Source of the DNA: an uncultured Polaribacter sp.
GTDB taxonomy: Bacteria > Bacteroidota > Bacteroidia > Flavobacteriales > Flavobacteriaceae
Direction: 5' to 3'
DNA: 55,091 nucleotides
Assembly (NCBI GenBank): GCA_913020555.1
Contig: CAJWAC010000006.1
Coordinates: 1-55,091, forward strand
The first letter of the stretch is position 1, and every line of letters starts with the position of its first letter. The notes beneath the pieces are model-generated. The model was not told the DNA's origin, did no database searches, and worked only from the letters and a program-made list of their open reading frames with translations. The position numbers and the translations under genes were made by a program. Shown here one piece after another: positions 33,212 through 42,396 of this stretch.

Positions 33212-36200
33212 TTATTTTACTACCTTAATCCAGCGCCCTTTGGTTCTTACCAAATAATCATTATCGTACATTGCCTCTACTTGAACTCCAGGCAAATAAT
33301 AATCCCCCAAATAAGCTGCATTCAACAAAACTGTAAAAGTTTTAATTTCAGAGCCATTTCTTTTTTGATTTAAATCAAAATAAAAGTTTACACGATCATC
33401 TTTAATATCTGTATATCTTGCTGTACTTTTTGCGGTTGTTCCAAATTCAGTAAATCGTGTGTTTACAATTTCCCATCCAGAAGGAAAAATTTGTGTTAAT
33501 GCAATATCTTTAATGGTTTCATTTTTGGGATTACTTACGCTTATTCTAGCTATAAAATCTTGACCTTGTTTTAACTGATTTATATTAATTTTATTTCCTT
33601 TTAAATCTGTATAATTTAGAATAACACTTAAACCTCTTTGTTCTAAAATTTCATTACCCAATGGTAATTTTCCTGAATTGATAATTCTTGCAAAAACTAA
33701 ATTACTCTGTTCATTATTTATCAAAATTGTATTTTCTCCATTTTTTACAGACAATGTTCTCTGAACCATTGCTCTTGATGATTTTAATTGTTCTGTTTTC
33801 CCATCATTTGTATATTTAATATTGATAGATTTCCCTCCATTTTTAATCACCATTTTTCCAATAGCCAAAAGACAGTAAGCAGTAGTTTGTGTACTCATCC
33901 AACTGCTACTTGATAATTTTTTAGCTATACTTTTAGCAAGTTCTTTTGAATTTTCATGATTTAAAAGTAACATGGTTTCTAAGGCCATCGCTTTATTTCT
34001 CATTTGAGAACCATAATTGTTATAATTATATTCAGAAAAATTTAGTGTTGCATTTTTAATAATTTCTATAGATGCTTCATTTTGCCCAACCAAAGCATAA
34101 GCTGCTGCCAACCTCCATTTTGCATCATTACTTAACTTCTTAAATTCTCTTAATCTGTTCATTGCAGATAAATCTGGACTACCAGCTAAAGCCAAAGTAT
34201 ACAATCTATAAGCTTGTTCTAAATCTGATGTATATTCATTGTATTTTTGCCTCCAATTTGTAGCTGCTTGCTTTTGGTATTTTATAAAATTACTTTTAAA
34301 AGTAAGGGGTAATGCAAAACCTTTTTGTTCTGCTTCCAACATAAAATGACCTGCATATGTTGTTCCCCAATCGCTAATATGATTTTCTCCTAGCCAATAA
34401 CTTAAACCTCCATTTGCCTTTTGAAATTTACCCAAACGATTGATTCCGTTTTCAATATTTGTTTGAATTTGGCGTTTCTTTTTTGATGTTAAATCAAAAA
34501 TATCATTCAAAAATAATTGCGGGAAAACGCTAGAAGTGGTTTGTTCTACACAGCCAAATGGATATTGTATTAAATATTCTAACCTGCCTGAGAAATTAAT
34601 GGCAGGAATTGTAGAAAACTCTATTATTGCTGTATTAGAACCTTCTACTCCAAAAGTATTAAAACTAATATTTTGCGACTGATCTCCTTGAATAGTCTTA
34701 TCAATTACCTTTGTTGTAATAGGGTTTGGATTTGAAATATCTAACTGTACTTTATAACTTGATATTTCTCCATTCCCAGAAGCAATTACCTCAACAATAT
34801 TGAGACCGTTTGCTTTTGCAACATCCAATTCAAAATACAACATTTTTTCATCTGGCTTTTCAAAATTGATATTTTGTATTGCATTACCAATAACTTGAAT
34901 TCCGGTTGAAGTTTTTACTTTTACAGTAACATTTTGCACTTTTTTATCCATTGCAAAAAGAGTCACGGGTAAAATTACTTTTTCTTTTGGCGCCAATTTT
35001 CTTGGTAAAGTTGCTAAAACCATTAAGGGCTTTTGCACTGGGGTTGTTTCTTGAGCATTACCAAAAGCTTCTGTTTTTATATCACCAGCAACCACCATTG
35101 TTCTTACGGAACCTATATAATTAGGCAAAGTGATTTTATGAGATTTTGTTACACCTTTATCCAAAGTAAAAGGACCTAAAAATTTGACTACAGGTTTAAA
35201 TCTATTGGCTTTTTTATTTTTACCTTTAGTTAAAGTTCCGTCACCACCTATGGCAAAAACTTGATCTATACTTCCTGAATATGCACCCATAACATCATCA
35301 AAAATATCCCAAGTTTTAACGCCTAAAGCCTCTCTTGCATAAAAAGTATTGTATGCATTTGGTGTTTTAAATCTTGTTAAATCCAGCAATCCTTCTTCTA
35401 CAATTGCTAAAGTGTAGGTCATTTCTTTATTATTTTTTTCTGAGACTTTTACGGTAAATTCCTTTTCTGGCGCTAACACTTTTGGCATTTTAATTTCCGG
35501 TGATAATCTTGTTGATGCATTTTCAACAAAAACTGGCACCACGCCAAACAAACGAATTGGCAAATCGTTTTCTGTAATTTGGTGAGGCTGCAACAAAGAA
35601 ATATTCACATATACATTTGGAGTCATTTCTTTGGTAATCTCCAATTCTATAGATGTTTTTCCTTTTTGAGTTTGTACCCATTTGGTTTTTAAAATCTTTG
35701 TTCCGTTTTCAATACTTATTAATGCCTTTCCTTTTGAACCTGAAGGAAAAGTAATTTTTGCAGTTTCCCCAACGTTGTACTTTTCTTTATCCGCAGCAAA
35801 AACCAATATTTTTGCAGCTTCTTTATCTCCTGAAGAAGAACTTTGCCACCAATTTTTATAAAAATAAGCTGTTCTTCCTGTTGCGTGACCACTTACTGGA
35901 TCTATAACTCTTATTAAAAAACGGCCTCTATCTTTATCTGGAATATTTAATTTAAAACTTCCTTCTCCTTTTGAGTTTGTGATTAATTCCAAGGTTTTAA
36001 AGGGTTTGTGATAAGAACTTGAAGTATATTTTGATAAGTTATCTGATGAAGAACTCCACCACCAACGCCATTCTATTTTAAAAATCTCTACTTTAATTTT
36101 TCTTTTTTGAATTGGCTTTCCTTCTTTAGTTAAAGAAACTATAGAAAACTCTTCATCTTCATCTGTTAAGAAAGAACCATTTCTTTTTTCTTTCGGTGAT

Positions 36201-38740
36201 TGTAAGCCAACAAAAGCTGAAAAAGGAGCATATTTTTTAGAAAAAGCATCAATGGAAAAATCGCCTCCATTTTCAAAAGCTCTTGCCAAAAACTGAATAT
36301 TTAGCATTCCTGGTGCATTTTTTCCTACTTTTAATTTACTACTAATTTTAGCGAAGCCATTTTCATCAACTTTACCATCAAAAATATTTACTTCTTCTGA
36401 AGAGTAACTTCTTGATGGATCAGAAAAAATATAATTTTTGTAGTTTTTAAAACTATAATTTAAAGATGAAACTTTTGCCTTTATCTCTGCTTTTAGATTT
36501 TTTGCTGGGGTGCCATGCAGCCATTTTAGATCTAAAGTTCCCTCAATTGGGCTGTTACTGGATAGAATTTCATCTTCAAAATCAATCTTAATTTTTAGTC
36601 GATTGGGTTTTACTGTTTCAATTTTTAAATTCTTGTAAAATTTTGCACCTCCTACAGAAATTTTTGCTGAGTAATTTCCTGTTACCGCGTCTGTATTTGT
36701 TTTAAAAACAAACTTGTAGAAATTATTCACATTATTAGTTATCACTTTTTTGTAAACAAGTTTACCTTGTGGATTTGTAACTTCTAATTTTACAGGATGA
36801 TTTTTAGGTAGTTTATTATCAGCATCATTCAATAAGAAAGATAAATACAAACTATCTCCCGGCCTCCAAACACCGCGCTCACCGAAAATATATCCCTTTA
36901 AACCTTTTTGAGTTTTACTTCCTGAAACATCAAATTTACTTAACGACAACGCATTACCGTCAAAAAGACGAATATATCCTTTATTTTTTCCCTTTGATAC
37001 GATTGCAAAAGCTACATTTTTAGTTGCATCAATAGTTAAAATTCCCTCTGAGTTTGTTTTCCCAGCTGCAATTTCTGATTGCTGATAATTGTATAATTTT
37101 ACTGTTGCTCCAGCTTCTGGATTTGTATTCAAAATATTTGTAATCGCAAAAAAGTAGGTATTACTTTCTTCTTTTTTAGCTATTATTCCCAGGTTTGATG
37201 CCAATACGTTTTGAGCAACAATTCTATCTTCATTATAATACGCATCATTACAAGGGTTATCTCTTTCTCGCCAATTGTAACTGTAATTTCTATAACGATA
37301 TAATTTATTATCCCAATATAATTCTTCCTTTATATCTTCATCTTGTTCATCAAAATATTGCTCTTCTTCTAATGAATTCTCTGAACTATTATTATCTGCA
37401 CAATTGAAGAAAGTTTGCTCTTTCTTATAACTTAGTTCTACTCTATAAATAGCGCCAGGTTCAGTAGCTATCATTTTAGAAATATCAACACTATATGCTT
37501 TCCAAGTTTGAGTATTATTTTCCTTTTTATCAATTAATGTTAGTTTCTTTTTTGCAATTGTTCTGCCTACTCTTCTAATATTATATTGATTATTGCTGTT
37601 GATACGGTTTTCTTGTAAGAATTGCAACACATTGTCTTCGTAAATTTTGATAATTCTTACTTCAACTTCGCGAATATTAATGGCTTCAAAATTAAATTTA
37701 AGCTCTTTGGAATTTGGTAAAATTGTTCCGCTTGAAATGGATCTAATCTGAGGTTTTTTTTGTTCGAAAGTAACTGATTCACTAAAAGGAGATTTCAACT
37801 TATAATTACTAGAATTCTTAATACCTTCAAAAACAGAAACTAAAACACTTCCTTTAAAAATTTCATTAGAAAAAACCTTTAATTGATTTCTGTTTACAAT
37901 AAATCTTGGTGATTTTACACCTTTTAAGCTAATTAAACCATCGAAGTTTTGTTGCTTTTTTAAAGGATCTGAAAAGTTTATAGAAATAAATTTTTCTGCA
38001 GTATTACTTGCATTAATACTGAGTACTTTAAAATTATTTTTCCCAGGAATTGTAATTTCGTTTTCACCTTTATTATCTGAATTTATGGCCATTCCATTCC
38101 AAGATATTTTCAACTCAGAGTCGTCTATAAAACGTTGAATACTATCTATTTTAAATTCAAAGATTTTAGATTCTTTATTAGCCTCATTCCAAATTATATT
38201 TTTTACTTTTCCTTTTTGAGTAGCTTTTATCAGTTTTTTTGCATCAATTAAATTAATGATATCCGCAGATTTTACAAGACCTTCTAGATATTGGTAATCT
38301 TTAGAATACGATTGTAAAACATCTTTTTCAATCTTAAAATTAGGAGTAATTGTTTTAAATTGAAATGTATAATTATCATATCCTTTTGGGATATTTTTAT
38401 AAATATTATTTAATTTTACAGTAATCGTATATTCTGTATCTGGTTGTAATTTGTCCTTCGGAATAAAAACAAAAGCATGTTTATTAATTGATTTTAAGAC
38501 TCCTTTTACAGCAGGTTTTATTTTAATAATTTCACTAGAAATCTCTTTATTAGTTTCCCAACCCTCAACTTGCTGAGCTAAATTAATATTGATATTTTGA
38601 TTGGTAGAAACTTCTCCAGAAGTTGTGTAACTAATATATTCTTTAAATTTGTAAATATTATCAGTTTTAATCTCTTCATTATTACAAGAGAAACTCAATA
38701 ACAAAATAACGAAAGCTGAAAGTAGATTTTTTAATTTCAT
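33212..38740 (-). CDS. Bacterial alpha-2-macroglobulin, lipoprotein
   Basis: This is a broad protease trap, thought to protect the periplasm from foreign proteases when the cell wall is breached. The start is placed at ATG 38740, which gives a lipoprotein signal ending in LLSFSC; the upstream ATG at 38761 adds seven unlikely residues. The protein is about 1842 residues. The order is MG and bait-region domains, then the A2M domain, and the thioester motif GCVEQ at about residue 1395, so it belongs to the thioester-containing type. An alpha-alpha barrel follows (about 1390-1650), and then a receptor-binding-like beta domain. It pairs with pbpC downstream, as known from other bacteria. Confidence 0.93.
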   Translation of the reverse strand: MKLKNLLSAFVILLLSFSCNNEEIKTDNIYKFKEYISYTTSGEVSTNQNININLAQQVEGWETNKEISSEIIKIKPAVKGVLKSINKHAFVFIPKDKLQPDTEYTITVKLNNIYKNIPKGYDNYTFQFKTITPNFKIEKDVLQSYSKDYQYLEGLVKSADIINLIDAKKLIKATQKGKVKNIIWNEANKESKIFEFKIDSIQRFIDDSELKISWNGMAINSDNKGENEITIPGKNNFKVLSINASNTAEKFISINFSDPLKKQQNFDGLISLKGVKSPRFIVNRNQLKVFSNEIFKGSVLVSVFEGIKNSSNYKLKSPFSESVTFEQKKPQIRSISSGTILPNSKELKFNFEAINIREVEVRIIKIYEDNVLQFLQENRINSNNQYNIRRVGRTIAKKKLTLIDKKENNTQTWKAYSVDISKMIATEPGAIYRVELSYKKEQTFFNCADNNSSENSLEEEQYFDEQDEDIKEELYWDNKLYRYRNYSYNWRERDNPCNDAYYNEDRIVAQNVLASNLGIIAKKEESNTYFFAITNILNTNPEAGATVKLYNYQQSEIAAGKTNSEGILTIDATKNVAFAIVSKGKNKGYIRLFDGNALSLSKFDVSGSKTQKGLKGYIFGERGVWRPGDSLYLSFLLNDADNKLPKNHPVKLEVTNPQGKLVYKKVITNNVNNFYKFVFKTNTDAVTGNYSAKISVGGAKFYKNLKIETVKPNRLKIKIDFEDEILSSNSPIEGTLDLKWLHGTPAKNLKAEIKAKVSSLNYSFKNYKNYIFSDPSRSYSSEEVNIFDGKVDENGFAKISSKLKVGKNAPGMLNIQFLARAFENGGDFSIDAFSKKYAPFSAFVGLQSPKEKRNGSFLTDEDEEFSIVSLTKEGKPIQKRKIKVEIFKIEWRWWWSSSSDNLSKYTSSSYHKPFKTLELITNSKGEGSFKLNIPDKDRGRFLIRVIDPVSGHATGRTAYFYKNWWQSSSSGDKEAAKILVFAADKEKYNVGETAKITFPSGSKGKALISIENGTKILKTKWVQTQKGKTSIELEITKEMTPNVYVNISLLQPHQITENDLPIRLFGVVPVFVENASTRLSPEIKMPKVLAPEKEFTVKVSEKNNKEMTYTLAIVEEGLLDLTRFKTPNAYNTFYAREALGVKTWDIFDDVMGAYSGSIDQVFAIGGDGTLTKGKNKKANRFKPVVKFLGPFTLDKGVTKSHKITLPNYIGSVRTMVVAGDIKTEAFGNAQETTPVQKPLMVLATLPRKLAPKEKVILPVTLFAMDKKVQNVTVKVKTSTGIQVIGNAIQNINFEKPDEKMLYFELDVAKANGLNIVEVIASGNGEISSYKVQLDISNPNPITTKVIDKTIQGDQSQNISFNTFGVEGSNTAIIEFSTIPAINFSGRLEYLIQYPFGCVEQTTSSVFPQLFLNDIFDLTSKKKRQIQTNIENGINRLGKFQKANGGLSYWLGENHISDWGTTYAGHFMLEAEQKGFALPLTFKSNFIKYQKQAATNWRQKYNEYTSDLEQAYRLYTLALAGSPDLSAMNRLREFKKLSNDAKWRLAAAYALVGQNEASIEIIKNATLNFSEYNYNNYGSQMRNKAMALETMLLLNHENSKELAKSIAKKLSSSSWMSTQTTAYCLLAIGKMVIKNGGKSINIKYTNDGKTEQLKSSRAMVQRTLSVKNGENTILINNEQSNLVFARIINSGKLPLGNEILEQRGLSVILNYTDLKGNKININQLKQGQDFIARISVSNPKNETIKDIALTQIFPSGWEIVNTRFTEFGTTAKSTARYTDIKDDRVNFYFDLNQKRNGSEIKTFTVLLNAAYLGDYYLPGVQVEAMYDNDYLVRTKGRWIKVVK

Positions 38741-38836
38741 AGTTGTAATATTTAGAAGCACAACTCAAAAATAAGAATTAAAATATCAAGGTTTAGAATA
38801 AATGAGAATTCGTAGGACTTTGTTTAGAATTTGAAA

Positions 38837-38868
38837 ATAAAAAAACGCCTCAAAAGAATTGAAGCGTT
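38837..38868 (-). terminator. Terminator after tRNA-Cys
   Basis: On the minus strand AACGCTTCAA pairs with TTGAGGCGTT (one T-G pair), followed by a run of T. It starts three bases after the tRNA end. Confidence 0.8.
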
Positions 38869-38871
38869 CTG

Positions 38872-38942
38872 AGGTGTCTAGCGGATTCGAACCGCTGTAC
38901 ATGGTTTTGCAAACCATTGCCTAGCCACTCGGCCAAGACACC
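38872..38942 (-). tRNA. tRNA-Cys (GCA)
   Basis: On the minus strand the gene folds into a cloverleaf. The acceptor arms GGTGTCT and AGACACC are complementary, the anticodon loop reads TTTGCAA with anticodon GCA, and the T-arm is AGCGG TTCGAAT CCGCT. The discriminator base is T, which is the identity element for cysteine. The CCA tail is not encoded. It is followed directly by a terminator. Confidence 0.95.
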
Positions 38943-39046
38943 TTTTGTTATTGGACTGCAAATTTACAGTTTTTTATAATTACTACAAGTATTTTTTACT
39001 TTTTGATTTTTTTCGTCCAATCTTTCTATTTTAGACTAACAAACTA

Positions 39047-39403
39047 TCATCTTTTTTTTGTTAAAATAATAACTACTTCTTCTACATTGCCCCCAATTGG
39101 CGGGTTTATTTTGGAAACCGAAACCGTTGCTTTTTTTATCATTTCTAATTCTTTGAAAAAACGGTTTAAGATGCGCTGTGCAACTTCCTCTAATAACTTA
39201 GAACGTATTGCCATTTCTTCTTTTACAATATGATTTAAATGCACATAATCTACTGTATCTGATAAATCATCAGTCTTTGCAGATTTTTTTAAATCTGCCT
39301 TTACCTTAACATCTACTCTATACCAAGAACCAATTTTAGCTTCTTCCTCTAAACATCCGTGATTGGAATAAATTTTGATATTATTTACTTTAATAATTCC
39401 CAT
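39047..39403 (-). CDS. folB: Dihydroneopterin aldolase
   Basis: FolB cleaves dihydroneopterin to 6-hydroxymethyl-dihydropterin and glycolaldehyde in folate synthesis. It has 118 residues, the normal length. Family motifs are NHGCLEEEAKIG near the N-terminus, a conserved DTVDYVHLNHIV stretch, LLEEVAQRIL with the active-site Glu, and INPPIGG near the C-terminus. It starts immediately after the stop of the DUF2452 gene, so the two are probably co-transcribed. Confidence 0.92.
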   Translation of the reverse strand: MGIIKVNNIKIYSNHGCLEEEAKIGSWYRVDVKVKADLKKSAKTDDLSDTVDYVHLNHIVKEEMAIRSKLLEEVAQRILNRFFKELEMIKKATVSVSKINPPIGGNVEEVVIILTKKR

Positions 39404-39835
39404 TTATTCTTCTTGATTTGATGTTGATTCCAATTTTTCCCACATTTTATCAGAGTTTAATCTAAAGGAACCCAAATGTTGAAAATTGCATTGATTAGGG
39501 GCAATTATAGACAAAAAAGATTCTTGTTTTTTGTTATTGTATAGATAATAAGTTTCTCCTATATTGGGTTCAAAACTAAATTTGGCATTGTAAACCAAAT
39601 CATTATATTGAAACTTTTCCATTAAAGCTTCATATTCTTTTTTTACCTCCTCAAACTTAGATTTGATTTGTTTGTTAACCCTTTGAATTCCATCATTTTT
39701 CCAACCAGCTGTATTTAAAGGAGTAATTACCGGAGAACTTGCAGATGTGCCATAAGACTTTAAAGCAGCATCGTATTTTTGACTTTGTTCGTTAAAAACA
39801 ACTAAATCTGGTTTTTTAACCTCATCTTTCTTCAT
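39404..39835 (-). CDS. DUF2452 domain-containing protein
   Basis: This is a soluble protein of 143 residues with no signal peptide or membrane helix. I recognise the pattern of the DUF2452 family: an ASSPVITPLNTAGWK stretch, then a helical segment with KSKFEEVKKEYEALMEKF, then GETYYLYNN and a C-terminal WEKLE. The function is unknown. It abuts folB. Its name rests on memory of the family motif, not on a search. Confidence 0.7.
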   Translation of the reverse strand: MKKDEVKKPDLVVFNEQSQKYDAALKSYGTSASSPVITPLNTAGWKNDGIQRVNKQIKSKFEEVKKEYEALMEKFQYNDLVYNAKFSFEPNIGETYYLYNNKKQESFLSIIAPNQCNFQHLGSFRLNSDKMWEKLESTSNQEE

Positions 39836-39907
39836 ACTGCAAAAATACGATAATAAATATGTACCAAATTCTGTTTTTAGAAAACTTTAACTGCTTAATA
39901 AGCCTGC

Positions 39908-39990
39908 GTTAAGGATTGCAACGACAGCTTTTTTAAGATTTTTTATCTTAAAAAACTACAGTGGAAAGCCTGACCTGAAAGGTAACGCCC
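39908..39990 (+). ncRNA. Candidate structured RNA upstream of glnS
   Basis: In the 305-base gap before glnS there are three nested or adjacent stems. An outer pair is GCGTTA (near 39908) with TAACGC (near 39985). Inside is a perfect 11-bp hairpin TTTTTTAAGAT / ATCTTAAAAAA, and then a short ACCT-GAA-AGGT hairpin before the outer 3' arm. Unpaired GGATTGCAACGAC and AGTGGAAAGCCTGACC flank the central hairpin and look conserved. I recall similar blocks (GCGTTA-GGATTG...AGCGGAAAGCC...AACGCCC) recurring between genes in Flavobacteriia, possibly the class called Flavo-1. That identity is not verified. Confidence 0.6.
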
Positions 39991-40106
39991 ATATTTTTAA
40001 AAGAAAAAAGTATAAATGTAAAAAGAAACATACAATACAATTTATTACTTAGAAACTTTGCCATATGTTTAATTTACAAAATTTAAATTTCGTTAAGTAT
40101 TTTATG

Positions 40107-40114
40107 TAATTTTG
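40107..40114 (+). promoter_or_regulatory. -7 element of glnS
   Basis: TAATTTTG fully matches TAnnTTTG, 26 bases before the glnS ATG. A matching TTTG at the -33 position is not evident. Confidence 0.5.
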
Positions 40115-40140
40115 TACATTAATTTTTTTTTGATAAAACA

Positions 40141-41826
40141 ATGTCTGAAGATAGTAAATCACTTAATTTTATTGAGCATATTATAGAAGAAGATTTGGCA
40201 AACGGAATGCCGAAAGAAAATTTACGCTTTCGTTTTCCGCCAGAACCTAATGGATATTTGCATATTGGCCATACTAAAGCTATTGGAATTAGTTTTGGCT
40301 TGGGTGAAAAATATAATGCCCCTGTAAACTTACGTTTTGATGATACGAACCCTGCAAAAGAAGAACAAGAATATGTAGATGCAATTAAACAGGATATTTC
40401 TTGGCTGGGTTACAATTGGGCCAATGAATGCTATTCTTCTGATTATTTTCAGCAATTGTATGATTGGGCAATTTTATTGATAAAAGATGGAAAGGCATAT
40501 GTAGATTCCCAAACTTCTGAAGAAATGCGCGAGCAAAAAGGAACTCCAACTCAAGTGGGCATAAATAGCCCATTTAGAGCAAGAACTGTTGAAGAAAACT
40601 TGGAATTATTCCAAGGAATGAAAGATGGAAAGTTTAAAGAAGGTGAACACACTTTGCGTGCAAAAATTGATATGGCTGACGACAACATGTTAATGCGTGA
40701 TCCTTTAATGTATAGAATTATGTACAAAAACCATCATAGAACTGGTGATGATTGGTGTATTTATCCAATGTATGATTGGACGCATGGAGAAAGTGATTAT
40801 ATAGAACAAATTTCGCACTCTTTGTGCTCTTTAGAGTTTAAGCCCCATAGAAAATTATACAATTGGTTTAGAGATAATGTTTACGATTTTAGTAAAACTA
40901 AATATCCACACCCACCAAAACAGCGCGAATTTTCTCGTTTGAATTTGAGTTATACCATAATGAGCAAACGTAAACTATTAAAATTGGTAGAGGAAGGATT
41001 TGTTTCTGGCTGGGATGACCCTAGAATGCCTACTATTTCTGGCTTACGAAGACGTGGTTATACTCCTGCATCTATAAAAAGTTTTGTAGAAACTGTTGGT
41101 GTTTCTAAACGAGAAAATGTAATTGATGTTGCGCTTTTGGAATTCAAAATCCGTGAAGACTTAAACAAAACTGCTAAAAGAGTAATGGGCGTTTTAGACC
41201 CTGTAAAAGTGGTAATTACTAATTATCCTGAAGGAGAAGAAGAAATTTTAGACGCCAATTATAATGACTACGAAGAAGGATTTGGTAGTAGAACTGTTCC
41301 TTTTTCTAGAGAAATTTATATAGAGAGAGAAGATTTTAGAGAAGAAGCAAATAAGAAGTTTTTCCGATTAAAATTAGGTAAAGAAGTCCGTTTAAAAAAT
41401 GCTTATTTTATCACCGCAAACAGTTGTACTAAAGATGAAGATGGAAATATTACTGAAATTCAGTGTACTTACGATCCATTAACAAAATCTGGGAGCGACA
41501 CTCCAGAAAGTAAACGTAAAGTAAAAGGAACTTTGCATTGGGTTTCTGTAAAACACGCTGTAAAAGCAGAGGTTAGGGCATATGACCGGTTATTTTTAGA
41601 TGAAGCTCCAGATAGTCATAAAGACAAAGATTATATGGATTTTATCAATCCGAATTCTTTAGAAATTATTGAAGCTTTTTTAGAACCGAGTTTACAATCT
41701 GCAAAAATTGGAGAGCGTTTTCAGTTTCAACGCTTAGGGTATTTTAATGTTGATGATGATTCAATTTCTGAAAATCTTGTTTTTAATAAGACTGTTGGTT
41801 TGCGTGATTCTTGGGCGAAAAAGTAA
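40141..41826 (+). CDS. glnS: Glutaminyl-tRNA synthetase
   Basis: GlnS charges tRNA-Gln and is a class I synthetase, with 561 residues, close to the E. coli enzyme. The HIGH motif is in PNGYLHIGHTKA (about 34-45) and the KMSKS-like motif is MSKRKL (about 277-282). Two C-terminal anticodon-binding beta-barrels (about 340-550) distinguish it from bacterial GltX. Together with asnS this suggests direct glutaminylation and asparaginylation. The next small gene begins just after its stop. Confidence 0.97.
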   Translation: MSEDSKSLNFIEHIIEEDLANGMPKENLRFRFPPEPNGYLHIGHTKAIGISFGLGEKYNAPVNLRFDDTNPAKEEQEYVDAIKQDISWLGYNWANECYSSDYFQQLYDWAILLIKDGKAYVDSQTSEEMREQKGTPTQVGINSPFRARTVEENLELFQGMKDGKFKEGEHTLRAKIDMADDNMLMRDPLMYRIMYKNHHRTGDDWCIYPMYDWTHGESDYIEQISHSLCSLEFKPHRKLYNWFRDNVYDFSKTKYPHPPKQREFSRLNLSYTIMSKRKLLKLVEEGFVSGWDDPRMPTISGLRRRGYTPASIKSFVETVGVSKRENVIDVALLEFKIREDLNKTAKRVMGVLDPVKVVITNYPEGEEEILDANYNDYEEGFGSRTVPFSREIYIEREDFREEANKKFFRLKLGKEVRLKNAYFITANSCTKDEDGNITEIQCTYDPLTKSGSDTPESKRKVKGTLHWVSVKHAVKAEVRAYDRLFLDEAPDSHKDKDYMDFINPNSLEIIEAFLEPSLQSAKIGERFQFQRLGYFNVDDDSISENLVFNKTVGLRDSWAKK

Positions 41827-41831
41827 TAGTT

Positions 41832-42083
41832 ATGGAACTTAATTTTAAAAATAAAACAACCAAAGAATTAGCAGATACCTTAAAAATATTAAAGATTATT
41901 GCTACTTCGCTTCTAATAATTATTCTTTTATTATTATCCATTACTATTTACGGAATGTTAACAAAAGAAGATAACGGAACATTTATAGCCTTATTTGTTG
42001 TTGGTATTTCTTGTGCTGGTATTTTGCCTTTACAATTTGCATCAATGAAAAAAGTTAAAAATGAATTAAAAAGCAGAAGTTAA
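41832..42083 (+). CDS. Small two-helix membrane protein, function unknown
   Basis: The start is chosen at ATG 41832, six bases after the glnS stop; an earlier in-frame ATG at 41811 lies inside glnS. The 83 residues contain two hydrophobic helices (about 20-42 and 52-70) separated by TKEDNGT, and a basic C-terminus KKVKNELKSRS. I have seen similar proteins in other flavobacteria but can give no function. It overlaps no other gene and is co-directional with glnS and the lipoprotein that follows. Confidence 0.7.
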   Translation: MELNFKNKTTKELADTLKILKIIATSLLIIILLLLSITIYGMLTKEDNGTFIALFVVGISCAGILPLQFASMKKVKNELKSRS

Positions 42084-42085
42084 AA

Positions 42086-42388
42086 ATGAGAAAAATAATA
42101 ATTTTAGGTTTACTTTTTTTAGCTTCTTGCTCAAATCAAAAACAAATAAAACAAATTGCCGAAGTTTCTTGCGGACAATGTAAATTTGATTTAGATACTG
42201 AATTGGGATGCAGTTTAGCCCTGCGTTTTGAGAGTAAAGCTTATTTTGTTGATGGTTTTGGTATTGACGATTTTGGTAATGCTCATAATGAAAAAATTGG
42301 TTTATGCAATGCAATTAGAAAAGGAGAAATAACAGGTGTATTGCAAAATAACAGATTTGCTGCTAGCTCATTGAAACTGATTGATTAA
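42086..42388 (+). CDS. Small lipoprotein, DUF6370-like
   Basis: This protein has 100 residues. A lipoprotein signal MRKIIILGLLFLASC is followed by a domain with Cys-Gly-Gln-Cys (SCGQC) and Cys in ELGCSLAL and GLCNAIRKGE. The pattern CxxC...GC...C with FVDGFGIDDFGNAH matches my memory of DUF6370. The four cysteines could bind a metal or form disulfides. It starts two bases after the stop of the two-helix protein gene, so the two are co-transcribed. The function is unknown. Confidence 0.68.
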   Translation: MRKIIILGLLFLASCSNQKQIKQIAEVSCGQCKFDLDTELGCSLALRFESKAYFVDGFGIDDFGNAHNEKIGLCNAIRKGEITGVLQNNRFAASSLKLID

Positions 42389-42396
42389 CTAAATTT

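Noticed and set aside
37195-37407. Open frame on the plus strand inside the alpha-2-macroglobulin gene
   Set aside because: It is antisense to a strongly supported long gene and its composition is only the shadow of that gene.
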